The notes under the pieces were generated by a model. The model was not told where the DNA came from and ran no database searches. It was given only the letters and a program-made list of their open reading frames with translations. Of a stretch of DNA of 64,000 nucleotides, positions 20,247-28,432 are shown piece after piece. Position 1 is the stretch's first letter. Every line of letters begins with the position of its first letter. The stretch is from Sphingomonas sp. J315 (GTDB lineage Bacteria > Pseudomonadota > Alphaproteobacteria > Sphingomonadales > Sphingomonadaceae), in assembly GCF_024666595.1 (NCBI RefSeq), contig NZ_CP088296.1:62001-126000 (forward strand), written 5' to 3'. A program made the position numbers and the translations under genes.

Positions 20247-21206
20247 TCAGAACTGACCCGTAGGGGCGGCGATCGCGGCGAGAAAGTCGTCGATCGCCGC
20301 CATTGCCGCGCTCCGCACTGGCTCTCGCTCGCGCAACAATTCGTGCGCCACGCCCTTGCCGAACCGACGCACGGTGACATGCGGAAGCTGCCCGATCAGG
20401 CGAAGCGCGGCCCCGCTGTGCGTGAGGCGATCGCGATCGGCGACCATCAGCAGCAAGGGGATGTTCAGTCCCAAGACCGCCCGGTTTGCGCGCAATTTCC
20501 TGCTTGAGGAAAATGCTTCGGCCAACCAGCCCCAGCTCGGCGGCCCCAGGCGAAATGCCGGGTTTTCGTCCAGCCAGAATTGCTCGTCGAGATACCGCTC
20601 GAGGTCTCCGGTCATCATCGACATGCTGTCGATCTGGTTCGCCGCGCTTGCGCTTTCCTTCCACGGCCCGCGCGCTCCATTGCCGCGACGAACCTGCCAG
20701 GAAGCGATCGCCTCGCTCAGGCGGACGCCGAGCGGCGTTCGGATACGGATCATGGGCGACAGCAACACGGCCGCATCGGGCACGACCATGCGTTCGACCA
20801 GCGCGCGCAGCAGGAGATGTCCCCCCATCGAATGGCCCATCACGACATGTGGCCCGGCTGTGCGATCCCGCCACGCTGCGGCGACGTCGGAGAGGTCGGC
20901 GACAAGGCGCGCGAAACTTCCGCTGTGCCCGATCAGCGGGTCCGCGGTCAGCCGGGGCGACCCTCCATGCCCGCGCCAGTCAAACGCATCGACATTCCAG
21001 CCGCGGGCGCGCCAATGTCCGAACGCTTCGAGATACTTCTCGAAAAAGTCGCCGCGACCGCCCAGGAACAAGATTGATCCGCGCGGCGCGTCCGCTCGCC
21101 ACTGGAATGTGCGCAGCGGGTAGGCATCGTCGGTTTCGTACCATCCGATCGACGCATCGTCATGCACCCGCCGCCGCAGCAGCGCCCCGATCTGCGCTCC
21201 GCTCAC
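20247..21206 (-). CDS. Alpha/beta hydrolase, lysophospholipase-like
   Basis: 319-residue hydrolase of the serine aminopeptidase S33 / lysophospholipase group. The oxyanion strand region ILFLGGRGDFFEKY, the DAFDWRGHGGSPR loop and the nucleophile elbow VVMGHSMGGHLLLR are visible; the acid-histidine part near the C-terminus holds MVADRDRLTHSG and VAHELLRERE. No signal peptide. GTG 21206 overlaps the stop of the LytTR regulator (GTGA), so it is the third gene of a kinase-regulator-hydrolase operon. The substrate is unknown; a membrane lipid or ester is plausible. Confidence 0.85.
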   Translation of the reverse strand: MSGAQIGALLRRRVHDDASIGWYETDDAYPLRTFQWRADAPRGSILFLGGRGDFFEKYLEAFGHWRARGWNVDAFDWRGHGGSPRLTADPLIGHSGSFARLVADLSDVAAAWRDRTAGPHVVMGHSMGGHLLLRALVERMVVPDAAVLLSPMIRIRTPLGVRLSEAIASWQVRRGNGARGPWKESASAANQIDSMSMMTGDLERYLDEQFWLDENPAFRLGPPSWGWLAEAFSSSRKLRANRAVLGLNIPLLLMVADRDRLTHSGAALRLIGQLPHVTVRRFGKGVAHELLREREPVRSAAMAAIDDFLAAIAAPTGQF

Positions 21207-21946
21207 TCCTCGATCGCCCCGGTGACAGCGGCCAGCACCTGGGACCTGTACAGCGGCCCGACGGGGACCACGCTGTTGTCTGCCAGGGTCAGCTTGAGGA
21301 CTTTTCCTCTCCGGTTGATTCCCCGGACCGCGGATGGCCGGACAAAGGCAGAGCGATGCGCGCGGATCAGTCCGCCGGCGATCATTCGCGATTCGAGTTC
21401 CGCCATCGTGATCCGGTAGAGATAGGCCCGGTCTGCGGTATGAAAATAGACATGGTCGCGTGCCGCTTCCACACGCTGGATGCTCTCGACGCTGACGCGA
21501 GCGAGCCCGGTGCGCACCGGCACCCAGAACACATCCTCCTCCTGGCTTTCGACGGGCGTGGTGGTCGGCGCCGGCGCTCCGGCGCGTCGGGCGGCCTGGC
21601 GCTCGCGTAGCCGCGTCAACATCTTGGCGAGGCGTAGCCGGCGGAGCGGCTTCAGCACATAGTCTGCAGCACCCAGTTCGAAGGCGTCGACCGCATATTC
21701 CTCGTGCGCGGTCAGGAACACGATGTCGATGTCCTGCGGCACCAACTCGATCGCGGTTTGAATGCCGCTCTTGCCGGGCATGCTGATGTCGAGGATGACC
21801 GCATCGGGGGCCGCGTCGGCGATCAGCGCGAGGGCGGCAAGGCCGTTGTCGGCCTCCCCGACAATCTCGATGCCGCCGTCTTCGCCGAGCAATGCGCGCG
21901 TCAGCTCGCGCGAGAGCGGTTCGTCATCGACGATCGCGATCCTCAT
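21203..21946 (-). CDS. LytTR-family response regulator
   Basis: 247-residue two-component regulator. The N-terminal receiver has the acidic pair in IVDDEP and the phospho-acceptor Asp53 in DAVILDISMPGKSG, with TAHEEYAV and YVLKP later. After a linker (about residues 120-145) the C-terminal LytTR DNA-binding domain contains ARVSVESIQRVEAARDHVYF and GLIRAHRSAFVRP. It overlaps both neighbours by four bases and is surely paired with the sensor kinase upstream. Confidence 0.93.
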   Translation of the reverse strand: MRIAIVDDEPLSRELTRALLGEDGGIEIVGEADNGLAALALIADAAPDAVILDISMPGKSGIQTAIELVPQDIDIVFLTAHEEYAVDAFELGAADYVLKPLRRLRLAKMLTRLRERQAARRAGAPAPTTTPVESQEEDVFWVPVRTGLARVSVESIQRVEAARDHVYFHTADRAYLYRITMAELESRMIAGGLIRAHRSAFVRPSAVRGINRRGKVLKLTLADNSVVPVGPLYRSQVLAAVTGAIEE

Positions 21947-23034
21947 GCCATCTTCTCTCGTTCGAGTGACGCAACCGGAAGGTCGATCGCGACCCGATAG
22001 CCGTTAGCGACAGGGCCATGCTCAATCGCTGCGCGGTCCCCATAATGCAGCTGGAGCCGGCGCCGGCTGTTGTCGATACCGATACCGTGACCCCGTCCTG
22101 CGCCACCGGAGCCATCGCTGGTATTGAAGAGCTCAATGCGAGCCACCCGGCCATCGCCGGTCACGCTGATGCGAATGCTTCCCGGTCCCTGGATCTCGGC
22201 CACGCCATGGCGCACCGCGTTCTCGACCAGAGGCTGGAGCAGAAAATTCGGAACCGGCAGTTCCTGCAGCCCGGGGTCGAGCTCGGTCGTCAGGTTCAGC
22301 CGGTCGCCGAAGCGGGCGCGCTCGATTTCCAGATAGGCGCGGATCGTCGCCAGTTCCTGCGCGATCGGCACCATCGCATCAGGTCGCGAGACCAACGCTG
22401 CGCGCAAAAAGTCGGCAAGGCGGCCCAGCATGTCTTCCGCCTCTTCATCGCGCCCCCGCACCACCAGACTGGAGATGCCGTTGAGCGTGTTGAACAGAAA
22501 ATGCGGGTTGAGCTGAAGCCGCAGCGCCGCCGCCTCCGCACGGCTCGCGGCGGCGGCAAAGCTAATCGCACGCGCTTCGTTCAGCCGGGCCAAATCGGTC
22601 GCGCGCGCTGCCCAGACGAGCGCGATCGACAGATACATGGTCCAGCAATAGAGGATCAGCATCAGCACCAGACGCTGGGGCTGCATACCGACCGCCCAGT
22701 CTTGCCAGCTCGGCACTATCGTGAGGGCAAGCAGCTGAAGCAGCGCCTGGTCGGCTGAAGTCTGGATCATCGCCGCTACCAGTCCGGCAATTGCCATGAG
22801 CAGCCACTTTACGTGTCCGGCCCGTTCCGCCAGATGGTCGAGCAACAGGCTCAGCGCCACAGCCTGCGCGATGCCGAGCAGCAGCAGCGGGACATTGGCA
22901 ACTACCATCATGCCGCCCGCAAAACGCCCTTGAGCAATCGCGCCGCCGATCACCAGAGCATATCCGAACAGCCACAGGACTGCGCAAAGCCGGATGGCGG
23001 TTCCACGCATGATGCTACGCAAGATACGCTGCAC
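21943..23034 (-). CDS. LytS-type sensor histidine kinase
   Basis: 363-residue membrane kinase. The N-terminal third is about four or five hydrophobic helices (for example LWLFGYALVIGGAI, NVPLLLLGIAQAV). Then comes the His_kinase (PF06580) module with the phospho-histidine in LRLQLNPHFLFNTLNGIS, and a catalytic ATPase part with LLQPLVENAVRHG and GHGIGIDNSRRRL. It lacks any obvious periplasmic sensor domain. GTG 23034 has AGGGG upstream; ATG 23010 is an alternative. It is the first gene of the operon with the LytTR regulator and hydrolase. Confidence 0.92.
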   Translation of the reverse strand: MQRILRSIMRGTAIRLCAVLWLFGYALVIGGAIAQGRFAGGMMVVANVPLLLLGIAQAVALSLLLDHLAERAGHVKWLLMAIAGLVAAMIQTSADQALLQLLALTIVPSWQDWAVGMQPQRLVLMLILYCWTMYLSIALVWAARATDLARLNEARAISFAAAASRAEAAALRLQLNPHFLFNTLNGISSLVVRGRDEEAEDMLGRLADFLRAALVSRPDAMVPIAQELATIRAYLEIERARFGDRLNLTTELDPGLQELPVPNFLLQPLVENAVRHGVAEIQGPGSIRISVTGDGRVARIELFNTSDGSGGAGRGHGIGIDNSRRRLQLHYGDRAAIEHGPVANGYRVAIDLPVASLEREKMA

Positions 23035-23225
23035 GCAAACCCCTGTACGCCATAGGAAATTCGCCCCACCCCTTGTCGGGAATGCGGCAATTCGGTCGTG
23101 CTGCCAAGCGCTTTTGTCGCATTGAGGCCCGCCGGGCGGTGCCAGTGCCCCGCTGGTCGCGTGCCGCTCGTGCCCGGACCGCCGGACTGCAAGCAGGATC
23201 AGCGATATCGTCGCACGAGAGGCAT

Positions 23226-24134
23226 ATGACCCGTATTCCGATCATTCTGCTCGTTTCCGCTTCATTGCTGGCGTCCGGCTGCGGAGCGCGGGACTTTGGC
23301 GACCTGCCCGAGGATCCCAAGGAACGCGCCCTGCTGTGCACCCGCGCAGGGGTAATGCTCATCGGCGCGACGCCGTCGAACGACAAAGAGCGCTTCGATC
23401 GGGTGTCGGCGAAAGGTCGCGAACTGGCGAATGCGAACGGCTTCTACTCGCTCTTTCCGGGGAGCAACGAGGATCCAGGCAAGGCGCTGGGAACCGAAGC
23501 GGCGATCCAGTCGGCGGTAGGATCGCACTGGGCGACGACGATCAACACCTGCTTCAAGGCCTATGGCATCGAGGAGGAACCCGTCCCTGAGCTGCCACGC
23601 GAATCCTATGAACGCACGGTCGTTTGCGCGGCGGCGATCGCTTACGACAATCTCGGCGGCCGGGAGATGGATGCCGAGTCTCGCATCATCTATGATCCGC
23701 AGGCCGGATATCTGCTGCACAAAGCGGCGATCCTTGCAGGTGGCGCCGACAAGCTGACCACCGCCAATGACGACGCTACCACGCGGCTCGGGCAGGTGAT
23801 GACCGCCGGAACGGCGCGGGCATGGGCGGCGGAGTGCCGCAAGAACGATCCGAAGATCGACAAGGCGACGGGCGCGTTGCCTACCGACGACGCGGCTGCG
23901 CTCACGATCTGCGACGATGTCTTGAGCTTCGCGGAAGAAGGCGGGCTGGCGAAGGGCGCGAAGGGGAGCGCGCCCGCGACGCGCTACGCCGCGGCCTATC
24001 GCACCGTGCACGCGCGGTTCTCGGCGAGACCCGCACCTGCTTCCGAGGCGATAGAGGCCGCGATCAAGGCGGTCGCGGAGTCCGGACGGCTCGACCAGAT
24101 CGGCGACCAGTGCATCGCACGGTTCGGCAATTGA
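23226..24134 (+). CDS. Putative lipoprotein, unknown function
   Basis: 302 residues. The N-terminus is a lipoprotein signal, IPIILLVSASLLASGC, so the mature protein is probably anchored by lipid in a membrane facing the periplasm. The rest is helical, with scattered cysteines (ALLCTR, NTCFKAYG, TVVCAAAI, ECRKND, TICDDV, QCIARF) that could form disulphides. No family is recognised. A GAGAGG site precedes ATG 23226. It is followed 14 bp later by the DUF3592 gene and then the ankyrin gene, a probable operon of cell-envelope proteins. Confidence 0.75.
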   Translation: MTRIPIILLVSASLLASGCGARDFGDLPEDPKERALLCTRAGVMLIGATPSNDKERFDRVSAKGRELANANGFYSLFPGSNEDPGKALGTEAAIQSAVGSHWATTINTCFKAYGIEEEPVPELPRESYERTVVCAAAIAYDNLGGREMDAESRIIYDPQAGYLLHKAAILAGGADKLTTANDDATTRLGQVMTAGTARAWAAECRKNDPKIDKATGALPTDDAAALTICDDVLSFAEEGGLAKGAKGSAPATRYAAAYRTVHARFSARPAPASEAIEAAIKAVAESGRLDQIGDQCIARFGN

Positions 24135-24148
24135 GTTGGGGGTAGGAA

Positions 24149-24634
24149 ATGGACGTCTTTACCGCAGTTTCGTTGGGCCTGATCCTGTTCGGCGTTCCAT
24201 TCGCCTGGTTCGGTATCCACCGCTATCGCAAGCAGGGACGGCGTTTCGCCAGCGCAAAAGCGCACTGGAAGCGGACGGACGCGGAAGTGATCGATGCGAA
24301 TCTGATCGATCGCGAAAGCACCGACAGCGACGGCGATTCGACGACTTGGTATGAGCCAAAACTTCGTTATCGCTACGCGGTAGCCGGGCAGGTGTTCGAG
24401 GGGGATCGAACCGCCCTTTGCACGGCGCTGCGATTCTCGCTGTTTCCGCCGGCCCAGCAGTGGCTGCTGGCGCATCCGCCGGGCAAGGTGATCGACCTCT
24501 GGTACGACCCCGCCCAGCCTCAAGACAGTGCGCCGCTTCTCGACAAGCCAAGCCTTTTCGTTGCGGCGGCAATGGTGATCGTCGGCGTTGGCTTTGCGGG
24601 ATTGGGTGCAGCGCTGCTTGCAGGCCTCGCCTGA
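24149..24634 (+). CDS. DUF3592 membrane protein
   Basis: 161 residues with membrane helices at both ends (FTAVSLGLILFGVPFAWFG and LFVAAAMVIVGVGFAGLGAA) and a beta-rich middle, YEPKLRYRYAVAGQVFEGD and VIDLWYDPAQPQDSAPL, the hallmark of DUF3592 proteins. The role of the family is unknown. It is closely spaced after the lipoprotein gene. Confidence 0.82.
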   Translation: MDVFTAVSLGLILFGVPFAWFGIHRYRKQGRRFASAKAHWKRTDAEVIDANLIDRESTDSDGDSTTWYEPKLRYRYAVAGQVFEGDRTALCTALRFSLFPPAQQWLLAHPPGKVIDLWYDPAQPQDSAPLLDKPSLFVAAAMVIVGVGFAGLGAALLAGLA

Positions 24635-24704
24635 CCGCGTCGTGAAGTCGTTGCGACAGGTCCAAGCGATCCTGTCCTGTCGACGCCAAGTGTGGGAGCA
24701 GTTT

Positions 24705-25628
24705 ATGCGAAAGAGCTTCACAATGATTTCCGTCGCGACACTGATCGCGCTTGGGCTGGCGGCAGGCGCGAGCGCCGCCTGGACGGGTAGCATTCGCGCC
24801 CTTCAGGTGGATCCATGGGACAACGCTCGCTACCTCATCGGCGTGAAATCGAGCGCTGAAGCTCTCAGGATCATCGACAGCGGTCAGTTCGACATCAATC
24901 TGGAGAATGAGGAGGGCTACACGCTCCTTCATTTTGCGGCAGAGGCGGGCGATCTGGAGTTGGTCAAGGCCATGCTTGCCCGCGGTGCCGACCCGAACGC
25001 CAGGAACAATTCGGTGGGGTACACACCCTATCAGATGGCCTATTCAACGGCGGTCAAGGCCGAGCTCCGCAAGGCGATGAGCGCCGCGCAGGTCCCGACC
25101 CGCGAAGCCGGCGGCGCAGCATCGCCCAAGGGCGCGGCGAAGGCCGCCCCCGCCAAGTCGAATGGCATGTGCGAGATGGCGCGCAACGATCCTGCGAGCA
25201 GCAGCCGATCGCCGGCGTTGCGGCCATTCCTCGCCGCGAAGGATGCGGTCTGGTACAACAAGCCTGACGAATTGACCGGTCTGCTCGAAGATTGCGTACG
25301 GGTGGACGAGCAAGACGAATATGGCTGGACTCTCCTCCATCAGGCAGCGCAGCGTGACCGCGTCGAGCTGGCCAAGATCCTGCTGAAGAAAGGCGCCAAC
25401 AAGGCCCTTCGCAACAAGGATGGCCAGACCCCAGGGCAACTCGCCACCTCGCCTGAGATGAAGGCGCTGCTCGGCGGATCCGTCGCGACGACGAAACCAG
25501 CAACATCGCGCGATATTGAATGCCAGCAAAAATATCGGGCCGATGTAGCACTTTGCTCCGATTCCACCTGCCGGATGCGTTCGATGCGCAAATGGCAGCA
25601 ATGTCTCAAGACCGGCAATTACTGGTAA
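24705..25628 (+). CDS. Exported ankyrin-repeat protein
   Basis: 307 residues. A signal peptide (MISVATLIALGLAAGASA) is followed by two ankyrin blocks: one around residues 66-115 with EGYTLLHFAAEAGDLELVKA and LARGADPNARN, and one around residues 205-255 with YGWTLLHQAAQRDRVELAKI and LKKGANKALRNKDGQTP. The linker is Ala/Lys rich, and the C-terminus has cysteine pairs (CQQKYRADVALCSDSTCRM). Probably a periplasmic protein-binding scaffold. ATG 24705 is chosen for the signal peptide and a GGGAG site; a reading from 24588 lacks both. Confidence 0.85.
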   Translation: MRKSFTMISVATLIALGLAAGASAAWTGSIRALQVDPWDNARYLIGVKSSAEALRIIDSGQFDINLENEEGYTLLHFAAEAGDLELVKAMLARGADPNARNNSVGYTPYQMAYSTAVKAELRKAMSAAQVPTREAGGAASPKGAAKAAPAKSNGMCEMARNDPASSSRSPALRPFLAAKDAVWYNKPDELTGLLEDCVRVDEQDEYGWTLLHQAAQRDRVELAKILLKKGANKALRNKDGQTPGQLATSPEMKALLGGSVATTKPATSRDIECQQKYRADVALCSDSTCRMRSMRKWQQCLKTGNYW

Positions 25629-25916
25629 CGGTCGGCGATCCCCGGCTCAGCGACCAGTGGAGACCGGTCCAGTCTATCAGCCGGGGACGTCTCGCGCCCC
25701 CGACAATCGACGATGACGCCCGGAAGCCCCAGCACCTCGATGCAGCTTGTGTTCCACGAGCAAGGCCCGGTGCCTCTCGCGGGCGCAAGCACAGCACTTC
25801 ATCCGCTCATCCGCGTGCTCACGTGCGATCGGACCGACGCGCAGCTCGGTCCGATCCAATTCGGTCGCCCGATGCCCTGTTGTAACGCCGAAATCCCTGT
25901 TCCCGCCACGATAGTG

Positions 25917-26444
25917 TCATGCGGCCATGGCGCGATCGAGTTCTGCGCGTCGGTTGATGTTGAACAGCCCCAGCGCGGCGTCATTCACACGGCGCGCACC
26001 GGTCGCCTCCATCCACGAACGCAGCGAGCGATGCCTGTCGGCGAGATGGGCATCGAGTTGCCCAGCCAGTGCGGCGGGCCACAGGCCGATCAGATACTGC
26101 ACCTCGAACACGGCTGGCCCTGCCCCGCCTAGCCGTGTGACCAGATCGGTCGGCAGGGGAAACACGTCAATTGGCACCGTCACCACCGCGTCGAAGCCGC
26201 GCGCCTGCGCATCCGCCAGCGCGGCGGCAATCCCGCCCAGCGGCCCCAGACCCGGTTCGGGCCGATCGGAAATGCAGCGCAGTCCCCCCACGGTGCGACC
26301 GCACAGCACCAGATCGTCGACCTCCTGAACGAGCGCCGCGCGGGCGTGGTCGAGCAGGCTGCGCCCCGCGATTTGCGCCATCGCCTTGTCGCTGCCGAAC
26401 CGGCGTGATGTGCCGCCCGCGATGATCGCGCCGAGCAGCCGCAT
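25917..26444 (-). CDS. mobA: Molybdenum cofactor guanylyltransferase
   Basis: 175-residue MobA that adds GMP to molybdopterin, making the bis-MGD cofactor used by NasA. The nucleotide-binding signature AIIAGGTSRRFGSDKAM opens the protein; GLGPLGGIAAAL and TVPIDVFPLP follow, and ALGLFNINRRAELD closes it. It is slightly short for the family but complete. ATG 26444 sits 2 bp after the moeA stop; it is the last gene of the nitrate operon. A longer same-frame reading into moeA is a shadow. Confidence 0.93.
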   Translation of the reverse strand: MRLLGAIIAGGTSRRFGSDKAMAQIAGRSLLDHARAALVQEVDDLVLCGRTVGGLRCISDRPEPGLGPLGGIAAALADAQARGFDAVVTVPIDVFPLPTDLVTRLGGAGPAVFEVQYLIGLWPAALAGQLDAHLADRHRSLRSWMEATGARRVNDAALGLFNINRRAELDRAMAA

Positions 26445-26445
26445 G

Positions 26446-27657
26446 CTAGAGCGCCAGCACGGGGACCGGGTCCCCCGCAACTGCAGCCGGCGCATGAGGC
26501 GGGCGGCGCAGTAGATAACGAGCCTGTGCGAGCATTCCCTGTCCCGAAGCCGCCTGACGATCGAGCAGCCGGACGCCGCCATCCACCCGGGCCGCGCACA
26601 AAAAGCCCTCGCGATCCCTCTGTGATGGGATCGGCGCGACCAGCGGGCGCTGTTCCCAGTCGAGCGCCGCGTCGGGCGGCCGTCCGCCCAGTCCGGCGAG
26701 CAGCGGTGCGAGGAACAGGCGCGCGACGGTGAGCGCGGCGGTCGGATTGCCCGGGATGCCCAGCACCGCAAGGCTGCCGAGCCGGCCGAACCACACCGGC
26801 TTGCCCGGCTTGATCGCGATATCGGCGAAGGCGATCTCCAGCCCCAGCGCGGCCAGCGCCGCGCGGCAATGGTCGCGGTCGCCGCGTGAGGCTCCGCCCG
26901 CGATGACCAGCACATCGACATCGACCAGCGCAGCGCGCGCGGCAGCGCGGATTGCTGCCGGATCGTCGGCGACGCGCGCGCTCGCGACCATCTCCGCCCC
27001 CCAGCCGCGCGCAAAGGCGGCGAGCGCGATCGACAGGCTGTCGGGGATGGCATGGCGCGTTGCCACAGCATTTCCCGGCGCGACGATCTCGTCCCCGGCC
27101 GCCAGCAGCCGCACGCGCGGACGCCGCCAGGCGCTGACCGCGCCGACATCCGCCGCAGCGACCGCCACCAAAGCGCCCGGCTCGAGCAGGGTGCCGCGCG
27201 GCACGACCGGCGTCCCGACCGCGAAATCCTCTCCCACCCGGCGCACATGCGCCCGCTCTCCCGCCCGGGGCGAAAGCCGCACCAGCGCCCCGCTCGCTGC
27301 GCTGCGCTCGACCATCACCACGCGATCCGCCCCATCGGGCAGCGGCGCGCCGGTCATCACCCGCATCGCCTCACCCGGCGCGAGCCGCCCGTCCGCCGCT
27401 GCACCTGCGTAGCGCGTGCCAGCGACGCGCAGCGGCGTGTCGTCGGCCAGATCGGCGCTCCGCACCGCATAGCCGTCCATCGCCGCACAATCCCAGCGCG
27501 GCGCGGAAATCCGTGTGACCACCGGATCGGCGAGCACCCGCCCGGCCGCATCCGCAAGCGCGACGGTCTCGCTCCCCAACGGCAACGCGTGCGCCGCAAG
27601 GATCGCCTGTGCCGCGTCGAAATCGAGCGTCGCGGCGCAGGCAGTGATCTCAGCCAT
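26446..27657 (-). CDS. moeA: Molybdopterin molybdenumtransferase
   Basis: 403-residue MoeA that inserts molybdate into adenylated molybdopterin. Typical segments are RISAPRWDCAAMDGYAVR, GEAMRVMTGAPLPDGAD, VVPRGTLLEPG, VIAGGASRGDRDH and FGRLGSLAVLGIPGNPTAAL. Start MAEITACAATLDFD at 27657 matches family N-termini; ATG 27666 three codons earlier is possible. It overlaps the cobA end by a few bases. Together with mobA it supplies the cofactor for the nitrate reductase encoded upstream. Confidence 0.94.
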   Translation of the reverse strand: MAEITACAATLDFDAAQAILAAHALPLGSETVALADAAGRVLADPVVTRISAPRWDCAAMDGYAVRSADLADDTPLRVAGTRYAGAAADGRLAPGEAMRVMTGAPLPDGADRVVMVERSAASGALVRLSPRAGERAHVRRVGEDFAVGTPVVPRGTLLEPGALVAVAAADVGAVSAWRRPRVRLLAAGDEIVAPGNAVATRHAIPDSLSIALAAFARGWGAEMVASARVADDPAAIRAAARAALVDVDVLVIAGGASRGDRDHCRAALAALGLEIAFADIAIKPGKPVWFGRLGSLAVLGIPGNPTAALTVARLFLAPLLAGLGGRPPDAALDWEQRPLVAPIPSQRDREGFLCAARVDGGVRLLDRQAASGQGMLAQARYLLRRPPHAPAAVAGDPVPVLAL

Positions 27658-28432
27658 CCGCGCCATACACCGCTTCCTCGATGACCCGCGCGACGCCCGC
27701 ACCGCCCACCGCTTCGCCAATCAGGATCAGCGTCGGTGCGTCCTCCGCAAAGGCACGGGTGGCGATGTCGAGCAGATCGAGCCGGGTCGCCAGCCGCTTT
27801 TCATCCGTCAGGCTGACATTGCACGCGATCAGCACCGGGGTCGTGCGGTCGAGCCCTGCGCCTATCAACCGCCGCGCAATCTCCCCCGCCGCGCCGCGCC
27901 CCATATAGAAAGCGAGCGTTGCGCCCGGACTGGCGAGCGAGGCCCAATCCAGATCGAGCGCGGTGCCGTTGCGGCTGTGCGCGGTCACGAATCGCACCTC
28001 GCGCGCCATCCCGCGCAGCGACAGCGACACACCGGCAGATGCCGCCGCCGCGCTCGCCGCAGTGACGCCGGGGCAAACTTGCACGATGCACCCTGCATCG
28101 CGCAGCGCGGCCATTTCCTCCGCTGATCGCCCGAACATCGACGGATCGCCGCCTTTGAGGCGCACCACCCGCCGCCCCGCACGCGCGGCGGCGACCAGCA
28201 GCGCGTCGATGCTCCCCTGATCCTTCGAATGCAGCCCGGCGCGCTTGCCGACGCTGACCCGTTCGACCCCGGCGGGGATCAGGTCGAGCACGCCCGGCCC
28301 GACCAGCGCGTCATAATAGACGATGTCCGCCGCCGCGATCAGCCGCACGGCCTTGCGCGTCAGCAGATCGGGATCGCCCGGCCCTGCACCCACCAGCCAT
28401 ACGCTGCCCGCTGGAAAATCGTCATGCTGCAT
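27650..28432 (-). CDS. cobA: Uroporphyrinogen-III C-methyltransferase
   Basis: 260-residue SAM-dependent methylase that makes precorrin-2, the route to siroheme. The signature VWLVGAGPGDPDLLTRKA opens it; VRLKGGDPSMFGRSAEE and CPGVTAASAAAA follow. In this locus it supplies siroheme for NirB. There is no CysG-type dehydrogenase/ferrochelatase fusion, so that step must be encoded elsewhere. The start overlaps the last 11 bases of nasA. Confidence 0.94.
   Translation of the reverse strand: MQHDDFPAGSVWLVGAGPGDPDLLTRKAVRLIAAADIVYYDALVGPGVLDLIPAGVERVSVGKRAGLHSKDQGSIDALLVAAARAGRRVVRLKGGDPSMFGRSAEEMAALRDAGCIVQVCPGVTAASAAAASAGVSLSLRGMAREVRFVTAHSRNGTALDLDWASLASPGATLAFYMGRGAAGEIARRLIGAGLDRTTPVLIACNVSLTDEKRLATRLDLLDIATRAFAEDAPTLILIGEAVGGAGVARVIEEAVYGADG

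Noticed and set aside
25917..27248. 443-codon reading that joins mobA to upstream sequence
   Set aside because: Only the last 175 residues are MobA; the rest overlaps moeA in another frame and has no homology pattern.
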